Under the pieces are notes generated by a model. It saw only the letters and a list, made by a program, of their open reading frames with translations. It had not been told where the DNA came from and did not search any database. This document shows positions 1-12,775 of a DNA stretch of 64,000 nt, in pieces (positions within the stretch are counted from its first letter, which is position 1; every line of letters begins with the position of its first letter). The stretch lies in assembly GCF_001949145.1 (NCBI RefSeq), contig NW_019091374.1, positions 1,042,999 through 1,106,998 of the forward strand. The letters are read 5' to 3'. The position numbers and the translations under genes are program-made. Source of the DNA: Acanthaster planci. Lineage: Eukaryota > Echinodermata > Asteroidea > Valvatida > Acanthasteridae.

Positions 1-3000
1 ACGCTGGAGAAACAAGGGAAGCGTGGGCAGGTGGAAAGGGGGTGAGGATGCACATGGGCACAGGTGTGCGGACACAAGGTGTTATCAAGTGCGCAAAGAT
101 GTTCTATTAACACATTCATAAGCTCATCAATTTAATAAACAAGTCTCATCTCACTTTGTTTCATATCTGTAAAGACTAGAGTTGTGGGGTTTAAGACCTA
201 ATTACAGGTTTGTATCGAGGAAATTCAATACACAGTACTAATCTCTCAAGAGCTGTGTGCGGAGGTACTGGTAGAAAACCGGGCTATGTACTTTGAAGTT
301 TAATTAGGTCAGCTTGTTGTCACCAAGAGCATGCATCTCGGTGAGGGAAATGGATCTGAATGATTCTTGAGGGGTAGCATGGTGGAAAGTACACGACTGT
401 GAAATGCAAACGTGTGTCAGGTTAAAAATGGGACCATTGGCTCTCAGGAGAACCAGCTGTGTTAACTTAACCTCTTCAGTCAGGTTGACTTGAACCAACT
501 TTTTATTGGCATCGTTCCGTCTATACCAACTGCTTTTTTAAATCAGTCACACTTGCAAATGTGTGAATAAGGTACCCGTTGTTGCAAACCATTATCAAAT
601 TTCTAGTGCCTGGAACCATTTGAAGCAAGATATGGGACGAAGAGAACCCCCCCCGCCTTCGTGTTGGTTGTTTGCTTGGAATCTCAGGGATTCTTTACAG
701 ACTTCTAGGGNTTGTCTGGTATACCTGGAACAGTTTGTCTTTTGTCAAAGTTTACTCAAAACCAAGGAAGGAAGGACAGCTATTCACATTGTGGCATTCT
801 TATGTACAGAGTATAGCCACATTAATGAGCACATCCCGACTAAGTACAGATAGAATTTACCATGCCACAGTTCTAGAAGACTGGACATCATGCCCGTGCA
901 CATGTATACCCACACAGTAAAGACATTTCTGTTTATAAAGGTCAGTGTAATGTACAACTTGTAAACATCCTGGAAAAAAAACAAACCAAGTTGGGCTGGG
1001 TGGGTGGGGATTACTTGCTTGTTCACTATTGATACACTACAGTGACCACACAGGCATCATGCCTAACATCAAGCAAGACATCAACCGATTTATTCCCCAT
1101 GTTCCAAAGAACACATTTTTTGCACTGCCTACAGATATGCTCTTCGTTTCTTGCTCCTCCAAGTCAAGCATTCTGATCCACTGCCATGTTGGTAGTTTTG
1201 ACCGTCAAGTAGGCCTGATTTCTCCCCAATCCACACAGCTCAAAGGCTGCATCTGAGATGCCACAGTCTGATCTGCGTGTAACTAAGTTGACTAACTAAA
1301 TAACCTCTGTGGCTGAAATAAGACTCTACATCACTGACGAGCACCACCGCCTCCTAAGCCGCAGTGAGTAATACCGACAGCCTTGGCCCAATGTCGCACA
1401 TTGATCCTCTGCGGTTACAAAATAACTACTTAATTTGTTCCCCTCGACCAGTCTGGGCCATTGATTTACTGTCACGCAGGGGGCTGTGAGACTGCCAGGG
1501 GTTTAATGAGCCGTGTAGTCAATTGCCAATCATATTCGATTCATGCCAACGATGGATGATACACATTTACCTTGCTGGATTAGGGATTAATATTCCCTTG
1601 TCGCTCGCGCAAAATCACAGCGTGAGAAAGTGCAGAGGGCGGTCAGCTGAAGTAGAAAGATAACGTCCCTCTCCACAGCATAACTACGTGTATAGCGACC
1701 ACAGCAAAACTCCATTTTCAGGTTGTAAAACTGCCCCAAAACTTGTTCCTTTATTGTTTATTAGATGGCCTGGTATTGGGTGAAGTGCCTACACCTCTGC
1801 TGATGTACATTGTACCCCCATTGTATGCATAACTCTGACACAAATGCTGACCAAACTGTGCTGAGGCCAGAAGGATCACGTAAAAAATTAGTTTGGACAA
1901 CATGTCAATGTATTCTCTAAACACATGGGATGTCTGTACCTCATTTCTGAATTTTTAGATGGATAACGCAATGCATTCCATAACAAAGTTCACTTAAGAC
2001 ACACTGTCCAACAGTATTGGGCTTGAAACCAAGGCACCAGCACTGACTGATATCTCTTTCAGTGAATTTTTTGAGTGAAGTTAACGCACAGACGTACACT
2101 GTACATGTACATGTATACGTTTGAATGAGAGGAGAGCACCACATTTGGTGTCATGACCCCCAAACCGGCAGGATTATATTCATTTCCAGATCAATCAGAT
2201 CTTCCCAGGAGACAAACACACTCTCCAATAGGGAAACATCATTAGGCACCCAAACCTCTCTTATATTAGTTTGTGGAAGCATAAATATATATTTCATTTC
2301 ATGCAGGGCATTGCGAGGAATCTACTTGCACACTTGGTTTCCTCCCCTCCTTGGAAAAATGAAACATAAAAAAGAAAAACAAACGAGAAAGAAAAGAAAA
2401 TGAGAGAGGGCGGAAAAGGGATAAAAGTTATTGATCTAAATAAGCCTTGGAATTGACACCTTCCACCGTTAATGGGTTATCAATTTGCTGCAATGAGTGC
2501 TAATTTCCCCTCCCCCACCGGAAAAACCTGGCAATATACCCACAACTAGGCCTATGGCATAATTCCCACAATGGTAGCATTGCGCAAGGTATGAAGTACA
2601 GGCCATGGTGTCCATTTTTATAAAGTGTCTGTTTGATCAAATCTGGTTGAAAATGAGCTTGTTGTCCTGCAGACAGTATGCCCATGCACCAATGACGTAA
2701 TGCTTTGCTCATGTGTGGGCTTTCTTTGGGGACATCAGACTTAAAGCTCCATAGGAAATCATGTATGTAAACAATGCCTAACATCGTCAGTACATAGGAC
2801 TACTGGAGAACGCATGTACATGTACATGTATGCCTCGGCCTACCAAGTGGGGGCCTGATCGAGCACCTGTTCTTTAAGGGGGAAGGGAAGTTGGAAACAA
2901 GCGTATACATGTAATATGAGGAATATCCCCCTACCAGTGGTGGCTATAGAGCTACTGCTCTTAACGCAATGCAGGTTCATTTTCTGTTTGGAGGGGGGGT

Positions 3001-3902
3001 TTAATTGTTGAATATGTATTTTGGTTACTTACATTACCTTTTCTCTGGAGCAAATTATGCAATAAACTAAGAATTTGGGGGCAAATGCTGGCTTGTGTTT
3101 TGGGGAAGGGGGTAATGAAAAGCACACGCTTATAAAAATTAAAAATCACTAAACCAAACTGCACGAAATTCATTCCAATCTAATTGGCACAAAAACCTTG
3201 GAAAACAAGATTTGAAGCTTGCATGTATTGCTTAAAAAACAACAACAAATTGTTGTTTAACACTGAATGCCCCATAGACATGAATCTCATGCACGATACT
3301 CTCCCTCTTCACTTAACAGTCACTAGGAACAAAACTTCAATTTTATCAATATTGCTTTTTCCCCTCTGCCATGACAAAGGATTCTGTCAAATGTCTGATG
3401 GGACCTAAAATCCGAAGCTTTTGCCATTTGCCCTTCCTTTGTTGTTAATTTGATATGCCACAGCAAGCAAACCGTTCCAACTGCAAGACACAAAGAAATA
3501 CTAGTGGCGTTATTTATGGTAGCAGGTTGTAAATGATTTTTATGCTCACAAAGGTGTGTTACATTGTGAGGTGACGCACTTTATGGAATATATGAGTGTA
3601 TATTCTCATGACATCTGACTAGTGTGTCAGTCAAATTAATGTATACATCATGTATTTAAAGCTTAAACAGAAGTTTCAGTACACTGTTGAAATTCTAACT
3701 ACATGTATACGAATTGAAGAACTCATCACCACAATTTGAGTGTAAAAGACAATGTGGCAAATAATGGTTGACAATGCAAAGAAATGAAACAGAGAGATTC
3801 AATAAAAAGCCTGCACTAAGGGTTGAAGCTTTGGCAAGACCCAGCAAAGATTCTATGTTTGGCTTCTGATGTGGGGCATTTGTCTCTCCATGTCCTCCTT
3901 GG
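1..3902. other. Non-coding stretch, no gene seen
   Basis: The short open frames here have no recognisable motif. There is one ambiguous base at 711. Palindromic TACATGTA runs occur near 2103-2117 and 2811-2830. The stretch 1360-1640 is less AT-rich and holds clustered homeodomain-like words, including two adjacent GGATTA words. Positions 2506-2543 resemble 29605-29643 (C-run, A-run, then CCTGGCAATA). Confidence 0.5.
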
Positions 3903-4297
3903 ATGTGCAACGTTAGCTCATCTAAACACAACAGGCCTTTCTGCTATTCACAGACCCTTCCTGAATCTGACAAAATCCAACATTATAATTGTGCAACATT
4001 GACACACACCGTGCAACATTAGCACATCTAAAACTTACAGGCCTTTCTGCTATTCACAGAACCTTCCTGAATCTGACAAAATCCAACATTATAATTGTGC
4101 AACACTGACACACATTGTGCAACATATGCACATCGAAACATTACTAGCCTTTCTGCTATTCACATAACCTTCACGAATCTGACAAAATCCAACACTCTAA
4201 TTGTGCAACATTGGCACACATTGTGCAACATATGCACACCCAAACATTACAAGCTTTTATGCTGTTCACAGAACCTTCACGAATCCGACAAAATCCA
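3903..4297. repeat. 106-bp tandem repeat, about 3.7 copies
   Basis: The word GCCTTTCTGCTATTCACA or a close variant recurs at 3934, 4040, 4146 and 4252, an exact spacing of 106 each time. Each unit also carries CTGACAAAATCCAA and two GTGCAACAT words. Copies differ by scattered substitutions and no indels, so the array is a moderately old head-to-tail duplication. Open frames across it are a by-product of the repetition. Confidence 0.93.
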
Positions 4298-4981
4298 AGG
4301 TACCACTTTGGCTCTTTGACAAAAAATGAGGACAAAGATCCCTTCATCTGCTGATTAGAAGCTCCCCCCTCACCCGCACAGAAGAGACAAGCCAGAGGGA
4401 AAACTTTCTACTAGGTGCAATGCGAATGTGAAAAGACCACACCCAACATTTCAGGAGACCCTGGCTGTGCTCACTTGCTCAGGGCATCTCATGCCAAACA
4501 TGAATGAACTTGTATGTACGAAGTGTTTTCCCACTGAAAAGATATCAGGAATTCTTCTCATTTCCATAGCTTTCCAAAATCAACCAAAATTTTCCAAACC
4601 CTTTTTTGTTGATTTTTGAAGAGTGTCATCAATATTTACAAAAAGAGAGCCAATAGAAATGCTTACTATTCAATAAATTCCTCACTTTCTCTATCATTTT
4701 ACAAATTTATCTCTACTTTTCCACAATTCTTATAATGTTCGCAGTTAACTGCAACTAATATAGAAAGGGGTGGGACATTCTAGGCGTGACATCATACTCT
4801 ATTTTTACAGTGACAGTTATCTGAGCCTTGGACATCAATACCTTAACTAATATAGTCACACATGTTTAGACGTGTTCTGTTTTAAATCCACTGATTGGAT
4901 AATGATTCCTTAGCAAATTTATGTCCTCAGCAAACATCAGCAGGGAACCAGCAAGGAAGCGATGTACATGGAGTGAATTTT
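4298..4981. other. Non-coding stretch, nothing recognised
   Basis: AT-rich sequence without a convincing reading frame, terminal inverted repeat or tandem structure. Confidence 0.5.
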
Positions 4982-5066
4982 TGGCTGGTAGCCTGCTTCT
5001 GCTCAAGCAAGCATTTTCTGTGCTTTACAGATTCTGGTGCTTAGCAGCTCCGTGAAATTGGCCCAA
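4982..5066 (-). mobile_element. Remnant of a GGGGCCAATTTC-type inverted-repeat element
   Basis: The run from GCTGGTA through CTTAGCAGCTCC to GTGAAATTGGCCC matches, with substitutions, the right arm of the complete copy at 63677-63755. Only one arm is present. It is non-autonomous, with no coding content. Confidence 0.6.
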
Positions 5067-8000
5067 TTGAAGAAACTGGTCTAACTGGGAAAATTGGCCC
5101 AATCAGATTTTATTTCGGGCACATAGGCTTCGTACACCAACCGGAGAGCCCAAAACTGGACAAAAGAGCTATAGACCTTACAACAAAAGACCGTACTCCG
5201 AACAAAAGACCGAGCTGCTGGGAATTGATAACATTTTTTCAGTTGTCAATAGAGGAGGAAATCCGTCATTGTTTTGAAAGATATTACCACTGTTTGTGGC
5301 ATGCAGTGCGAGCAGATTACCACCGGGGACAAAAGCGCTCCAGCACTCCAGGGATGAGCGATACAATATCACAGTCATTCCTGTGGGTGTAAACGTCCAG
5401 TAAATGAAGTTATGATTTTTTTGAAGAATTTTGAAAACGGAAATGCTTGAAAATATCCCGCTTTTACGTCATGCAACTTCACGTCACACCCGCAAGCAAT
5501 TGGTTCAAATTGCAACAGTCCATTCAAACGTCAAATGTCACTTACCATTGTAAAGACAAGATGATTGCATGTGATGTATATAGACGATCGAATGATTTCA
5601 CCATTTGCAGTTTTAGTACTCGTATCCACGGTTGCAAGAATACTGATGATAAGGCACAGGAAAAGCAATAGAAATCTGCCAGAGGGGGAAAAAAAAAAAG
5701 AAACATGACAAAATTGCTCATGGGTTCAATTTGCAATAAGGCTTGGAAATAAATTCCATTGTTCATGCTTCTTCTTGCACTTTGAAGCACAACATCTAAA
5801 ATCAAACGACAAAAGCTATTACAGAAGTTGATATCAATATATAAAGTCCAAAGGACTGTTTGTATCGCAAATTTTAACAACAGTAAACAAATGTAACTAA
5901 TTTTGCCGCAAAACCAAGGAAATCCATTACTTCTGATACCCAGCCAGGGAGCTAGTACATCAACTATCAATCAATTATCTAGTTAAGATAGACAAATTAT
6001 TTATCATATACCGGTACCCCATATTAAAAAGCATCACAGCTTTGGAAAACACTGAATAACATTCCTCCATGTGCTGTGGCTGCTGCTACCATTTAATGCT
6101 AAGCTACAGGATGATGTCAGGTGATTTCCACCCCTTTGCAACAGTTCCGCATTTGCCCTATCAAGTACTTGAGTGGTGACTATTACCTGGGTAAGTAAGC
6201 CAGGCAATAGTCTACTATGCACCCAGCACAGATACCAGGATGTATGCACCTAGTTAACAGCAAAAAACGGTGACAGTCAGCAAAAATAAGGACTGTCAAA
6301 CAACGGTGAATGGACTAGTGAAAATTTGGCTCTCCATCACGAATACGTAACCTGATCGACTTGATGCATGCAAACGTTACTGTCTGTGATTTCCACCGTG
6401 GCAGTCCCAATGGGCGTCCTGGCTCCATGCCTTGGTACAAGCTTCACGACCTACATGTATTGCTGACAGAAGTTACATGCATATGTCTGTGCATAAGAAC
6501 TCCCTCACCAATTAAAAAAAAGGGATAGGTTGATTGGGCTGACTGCTTGGTTCCCATGTCCAGGATATATTATTATTTCTGAATGTGTTTTTATTCTCAA
6601 GTACATGTATACTGCAGAATGTAATAAAAGAGTGACTGCGTGTGGTGTGGTATAAAATGACAGCCTGGTGATGTGTGAAATGACAGTATTTTCACGGTAT
6701 CAGGTTTTTTGACTATACTGAAGTTGTTCACTTTCAGAGGAGCTTCAAAATAGCTTAAGTTTTAATACTGACAGGCCATAAGATATCATATCATAGGTTC
6801 TTGACATGCTCTTACGTTTCTCCTCCTTATAAAAAATTTACAGCCTAGCCAGGTTCTTATGCAGAACATGAAAATGAGGCTGCAGAGGCCTTGTGAGTAG
6901 TCAGACATTGCAAACGAAAGAGCCCAAAATCAGGCTTTGGCCTGATAACTGGTATTCCTGAACCTGGGTCTGAGGTTACCAGCCCTAAGGGCATTTTACA
7001 AATCCACAAATGATCACTTCAAACTGTTGTAATGGAGCACTACTGATGCACGAAAACTGTGAAATCTGTCAGCCCATTAGTGACACCTGTCACAGTGTTA
7101 AAGTAGGTCAGAACCCAAATGTGTGAAAGCGTCATCCCTGATGAACAAGTACAAACAGCAAAACCACAAGAACAGACGGATGTTCTGTAAGCCGTAGCCA
7201 CAGATCAATCAAATTGTCTGGAAACAATGTGATGGATGAAGCCATGAAATTGATCTGATATATCTTCTCCATAATCTCCTAGCAATCCATAAAATACACA
7301 CCTTCTAACCTAAAGGGCATACAGTGACAGTTTCAGAAACTCAGAATCTCAAATCAACTCCAAAAGCTAATGAAAAATAAACAACCTATAAAAGGCAAAT
7401 CTTTCTTCCATATCTTGATGACTGCTGCATTGCTGCATTAACATTTGCGTATAGCGTCAAGGCAAGGATAGCATTTGTGATAATTTATGAAGCAAGCACA
7501 AGAGAAGGGGAGTGAATGAAATAAGAGTTCACTGAGCAGCTGCCCCTGCAAATCAAAATATGGCATGTGCTTTTTTAAGGGAAGATGTGGTAAGTAAACA
7601 AGTTTGCATTTGATCAGTTTTGGGAAGCACGAAGTGGAGATAAATCCGTGGGGAAAATATCAGGGTGCCATGTGAGCTGAACATATCTGGGACATCTGTC
7701 ACTTTAGAAGTAAAGCGCAATGCAAAATCCAGCAATTCAGAAATACAAATTTAAGAAATTGAAGTTGTGATGTCCCAGGAAAAAAACAACAACAAATAAC
7801 AGGGTTCCTTTAAATAAGGCAGCAAAGCAGATGTTGTGGCCAGTGACATGATAAAGCACTGAATCTTGTTGATAAATTGTTCACGCTTGGGTATGGCAGA
7901 GGGATCAATAGCACTACCTTGGTTCCATTAGCTAAGAGCTGCTATTGTACTTTCAATCTCTGCCCTTGCATGTTTTCGGGGGGGGGGGTTGTGCAGCAAA

Positions 8001-11000
8001 TGTTTAGTTTGCAAAGGTACTGGGGTTTTTCTCTTGGTAGTAAAGTGAGGTGGATCTTGATCCCTTTCATGATGACACCGATACTAACTAACATGGGTGG
8101 CAATGGCAGATTTGTCGTCAATTGGAGTTAGATTGAAGTGCTCAAGTGTGGTGGCACTTTGGTTTCTGTATATCAGTACATTGACAAGTCCTATCTCGCG
8201 TTAAGTCTTGAGCAGGGCTAACTTTAAAATCATGGTGGAATCTCAAAGAAGAATCTCAGTCTTATGAGTGTTCGTGTTGAGTGTTGATGAGTTTAAATGT
8301 TGGAGTCTATGAAGTTTGATCATCAATAAAGTCCATCTCTCAAGATACAAGACTAGCTCTCAATTTCAAGCCTGAGATTCAACTGTGAATACGAGTCTAA
8401 ATGTTGAGTCTGAGTCTGCCAATTAGTCTTACTTTCAAGTCTCACTTTTAAAATTGAGGTGTCACTTAGTCAGAGTCACCAACATAAAAAAATAATGCAA
8501 ACTGAACTATAAACTACATGTAGGCAAAAAATCTATAGTTTCCACATGTCTGTGATAGCCTCAAGAAGCAATTAAAAAAGCAAAAGGTATTCTGTCAGTT
8601 GGATTATTCATATTGATTACATCTCCACACAAACGATAGCTAGCAAGTTTAAATGTAACTCTTGCTTATATTTATCTATTTTTTACCTTGCACATTTTGA
8701 TAGCGTTATAAATGATTTTTACATCTCGTGAAGAAAAGTAGAATAACAGATTGAAATTTGCCACCGAGCCTTCAGCTGTGACATGAAACCATTTGTCTAA
8801 TGTCTAATTCTAGGATATTCAGTGACCAGACAGGTCCCTATGAGACCTGCTGTTCATGCTACACAACAGCCCTGCCAAAGCTGGCTCGAATGGATCCCGC
8901 GTACTGACACGCCAACATGTCACAAAAGTCTGGCCGGCCCCTGCCGGCAGGGCCGGTGGGGGTGAGTGGTTGAGGAGAAGGACTGGCTCAGGGTGCTTTG
9001 CGAGCCTCATCAATGCTGCATTAAGAAGCAACCTGCAAGCTAGACGTAGTCACACTGTGAATACTAACAACAGGACTGCACGCTTGTGTCTCTTTACATG
9101 TGACACAAAATCCATCCCGAGCTCTAATGGATCCTTCCACCTGTCCGAGTAAACAATGTATCTCAAATTCAAACCAGTGCAAGGGCATGTAAGAACGCTA
9201 GACATACTTCTTTCATTTCCACATGTATGCCTGAACAGAGAGCAGCGCTCTGCTTTTAACTTGCAATTTCTGACATGCTTGGATAGTGGCAAAACAGCTT
9301 GAGTGTTTGAAATTAGATACGGAGGTACATTAATATATTCCTATTCGTTCACTAAAGGATAGTTCTCAACTGGTTTATTAAACTTTTAGTGCATTGGCAA
9401 TGTGATGGAAATTGTTTGACTTGACACCTTTGTGTCAAGCTAAACTACATACACTTTAATGAATGTATTTCAGCATCTGTATGGCAGCTGTGAATTTACA
9501 CAAACAACAAGGCAGCTGCAGTGCCTGCAGTTTCGTGATCAATTTTTTTATACATTTTGTAGCTGCACAGTTAAAGGATCGCATGTGCACGACATTAAGT
9601 CAACATGCTCTTTCTAGGGGGAAAAAAAAGACTGCATATTCCTGTAGTCATCGAGCATCTCAGGTATTAAACATGTTGCATCAACTTTTGAAAAAAAAAA
9701 AACCTTTGCGGGAGGAATGACAAAATACACAATGCAAACAGCTGGAGTGATCGTTCCCATATTTAACTAAATAACAATGCAGGCATGTGCAGCAATGGCA
9801 GATACTGCTGCAGGGTTATGGCCCAAAAATCATTCCATACATATTTTAACAACCTGAGTCAGATATTCAATGTAACAAACAGAAAAGACCATTTACACTG
9901 TAGGCTTTTCATCGCGTGCACATTCTGTAACCTGGCTTGATGAGCACGTGCACCTCAGGGTCAACCGTATCATGAATAAGCACATTTCCTGAAAAAGAAA
10001 TTTTTGATGCAGAAAAGTTCTAAATTTTTTCAGAGCAAGAGTGCTGCAAGTCCCACAGCTACTTGATGTAGGTCATTTGTGCTAAGTATTTTTTCCCCTC
10101 TGTGTGACACTACTAATATTCATTCGATATGAATCCATATTGAATATTTGACCTCCTTCCCAGAGCACCTTCCCTCATCCAGAACAACTGCACATGGAAT
10201 AAATAGGTCTTTTGTTTACTGCTCATGAGATCATCCAAGAAAAACTGCCCAACTGTCAGTGTTTCATGTGGCAAGTATAGGGCTAAACAGCAAATGTGCA
10301 AAACTTCCAATTAATCTTTGGATTTTTGCCCTGCCCGACGTGTACTTTAACACTGCATGTTCTACATTACTATATCGGAATCTTCATTCAGAAAAGAAGA
10401 TCAGATGTGACATGCCTCGACACAAAAATAAGTGAGGTTGAGTTTATGAAGGGAGGTAACTTGTTCTTCAGGCTTCCGCTCAGGTTAGTTTCTCCTACAC
10501 CCAACCACAAAAACCAAGTCTTAGGACATTACAGTAAATTAAAAAAAAAGAAGTCAAAAGTGTGAACCAGACGTGAACAGAATTAAAGCAGAGAAGTGCG
10601 AGACACAGGGAGGTAAAAACTAGCAGACTGGCAACAACCAGATGGTTGAGAGTCTGACAAGAGCCCTCCAACCCTCCCTCTGTGGGTATTCCTGCTATAT
10701 CTGTGTCAGTCCCTCTGGAACCGATCGTTTTGTCGACTGAGCGGTTCGTCTTTGCATACCCAAGTCTGCAGGCCCCGCGAGGCATGGCCACCCGTACTCT
10801 GGTGGGAACAAAGGCGACGCTGGACCGATGCGGGGGTGATACGTGTCTAGGGGAAATGTGATGTAACAACAAAAACAAGCCATCTGCATGCAGCAGCATT
10901 CTTGCAAAGGATACGAGTCCACAGTTTAAGCCATTTAAAAAGCATTTTCCTGTACATAATGTTTCCCCGTATCATTCTGCTTCATTCTCTTCTGGACCAG

Positions 11001-12449
11001 AAATAAGAACAAGAACACAATTTTTTTTCCTTCAGTTTAAAAGGAAACTCTGAACTCGTTGCAAACCTTCAATTCTGGATGGAAACTCTAAATATTTTGT
11101 GAGTTTTTCATACTCCTCAGTGGAGTCATTTCAAGACAAACTGGTTGGTATCAAATTTTTGTAATAAATGTAACTCCGTGTTGATGTATGCAAACAGTGC
11201 CAGAATGCGTTGCCACGGCAACAGACAATCTGCTTGCGTGGAGGAGGGTGGATGTGTTAGCATGGCCATGTGGCATTTAAAACGTCCCTGAAGCACCAGG
11301 CTCAGATTTCTGCATGGCCAAACAGTGATGCAAGGAAACTAGGGAGAAATTAATCGGTTGAGCTAGTGGAGGAGAGAGCTGAGTTTACATGATTGGCGCA
11401 AGGCGGGGAACAGGGGAATTGCACATAACGCACAGGAGGGCAAGCACATCCCTGCTCCAAGCTGTGCAGCCCGGACCCAGCGGAGCGTGTAAATGGTTAA
11501 TTAGATTGATGGCACATGTATTTAGACCGCGGAAGAAGAAATCTTGTTAGTGTTTGTGGCAACAAACGCATTAAAGTTAGACACTGCTTGTCCGCTGTCA
11601 ATCGGATCACTAGACATCAACCATACATGTACATGTACCAGCACTAACTCCACAAAAATCAAATGTTTACACACCATCCAAGCAAGCGCAGTTGGCCCCC
11701 TTGAAATCCTGCTGTACAGCGTTGACGTGTTTCCTCCTTTATATTTACTTTTCAGTTGTACGTACAATGCACATTACTCAGGACACAACCATGCCTGGTA
11801 AGAGCGTCAGGATGCAGACATCTTTTCATTTCGTACATATGTACGATATCCATTCGTCGGGATACATGCAGGCATGGTACAGCACTTACACAAAAATCTT
11901 AAGCATGATAGTAAATTTGAATCAAAAAATGGAAAGAAAAAATCGACCCTTTCAGGAAGTGGAATGAATGTGGGCACGAAAATGTGACAAAATGAATGAC
12001 AATTAAATTACCTCAAACTACAATGTTGCAGAAGGGTAATAGATCTGTTTGGTTGGATTTCTGCAATGAGTCAATTGTGCTGATTTCTGATGATAACGCC
12101 GTGCCAAGAGCTGATTACCCTCTCTTTATGCCCTCTGGAAAATGGCTTTTAAGAGGGTCGAATATTTCCTACGGAATAGACTGACGGTGCAGCAGAATCA
12201 ACTGCTACTGTATAGATCCATGGATCACGTGCCCCCCTTCCCCCAACTGGCATATTATTACATCCTTAATACTCTGATGAAATTTTGAATGTGAAATTTA
12301 ATATGTTTACCATTCATATTTCCACAATGGCAAAATATTCTGAAGCTTGAAGGACTTATAAAGTCGTAAGTTCAAACAGCTGTTGTGCTGTACTTCAAAT
12401 ATATCAAAATAGGTGCTACATTTCAGTCTGTCAGTTGGTAGGGGTGGGT
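5067..12449. other. Non-coding stretch with low-complexity patches
   Basis: No gene recognised. The 142-codon minus-strand frame at 5542-5970 has no domain and a composition expected of translated AT-rich DNA. Positions 8220-8470 are a degenerate patch of GAGTCT/AAGTCT-like words. Positions 8934-8956 form a GC-rich near-perfect palindrome. An 8-bp perfect stem with a 4-base loop (CTTGACAC/GTGTCAAG) lies near 9420-9440. Positions 10690-10830 and 11340-11520 are GC-richer islands without coding signals. Confidence 0.5.
8934..8956. repeat. GC-rich inverted repeat (hairpin)
   Basis: CCGGCCC (8934-8940) and GGGCCGG (8950-8956) are exact reverse complements around the self-complementary TGCCGGCA. 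One extra C is the only irregularity. This is far richer in GC than the surrounding DNA. Confidence 0.7.
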
Positions 12450-12775
12450 GGGTAGGATCGGATTCAAATCTTCTTCACAGGCTGAGATCACGTCCATCCC
12501 AGCGAGCAGCCTTCTTCCAGTTCAACTGATCCAGGGCCCATTCCTCTTCCATTTCATGGTTGTTTCATGTCCTCTCTGACGCAGTCCATCCACCTTTTCG
12601 CTTGGCTTCCCCACTTCCTCCTCCCAGGTATAGCCAATTCAACTGTTCTCCTTAAAGGTTCCTCTTCCAACCCCTCCGTGTCACATGCCCACACCACCTC
12701 AATCTTGCTTCTCTCACTTTCTCTTTACTCCCAACCACTCCTGTCATTTCCTTAATACTCTCGTGGGTCTTCTTC
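12450..12775 (-). pseudogene. Non-LTR retrotransposon reverse transcriptase, C-terminal remnant
   Basis: On the minus strand the frames read EARLRWCGHVTRR, then after a frame change AIPGRRKWGSQAKRWMDCV and VREDMKQ. Known: LRW-GHV followed by a Gly/Arg-rich hinge and KRW-D-VREDM is the usual tail of RTE-like and related LINE reverse transcriptases. The piece needs at least two frame changes and has an in-frame stop between the blocks, so it is dead. The polymerase core is not present. It sits in the same orientation as the KCNQ gene, within the inferred intron. Confidence 0.75.

Noticed and set aside
3903-4297. Possible CRISPR-like array
   Set aside because: Whole 106-bp units repeat without unique spacers, and the window is animal DNA.
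5542-5970. 142-codon minus-strand frame rich in Phe, Leu and Cys
   Set aside because: Composition is what translated AT-rich DNA gives. No conserved motif, and hydrophobic runs come from T-rich stretches.
7255-7285. Antisense codons resembling the potassium-channel pore word
   Set aside because: On the minus strand the bases give DYGE-like codons rather than GYGD, without the flanking pore-helix residues.
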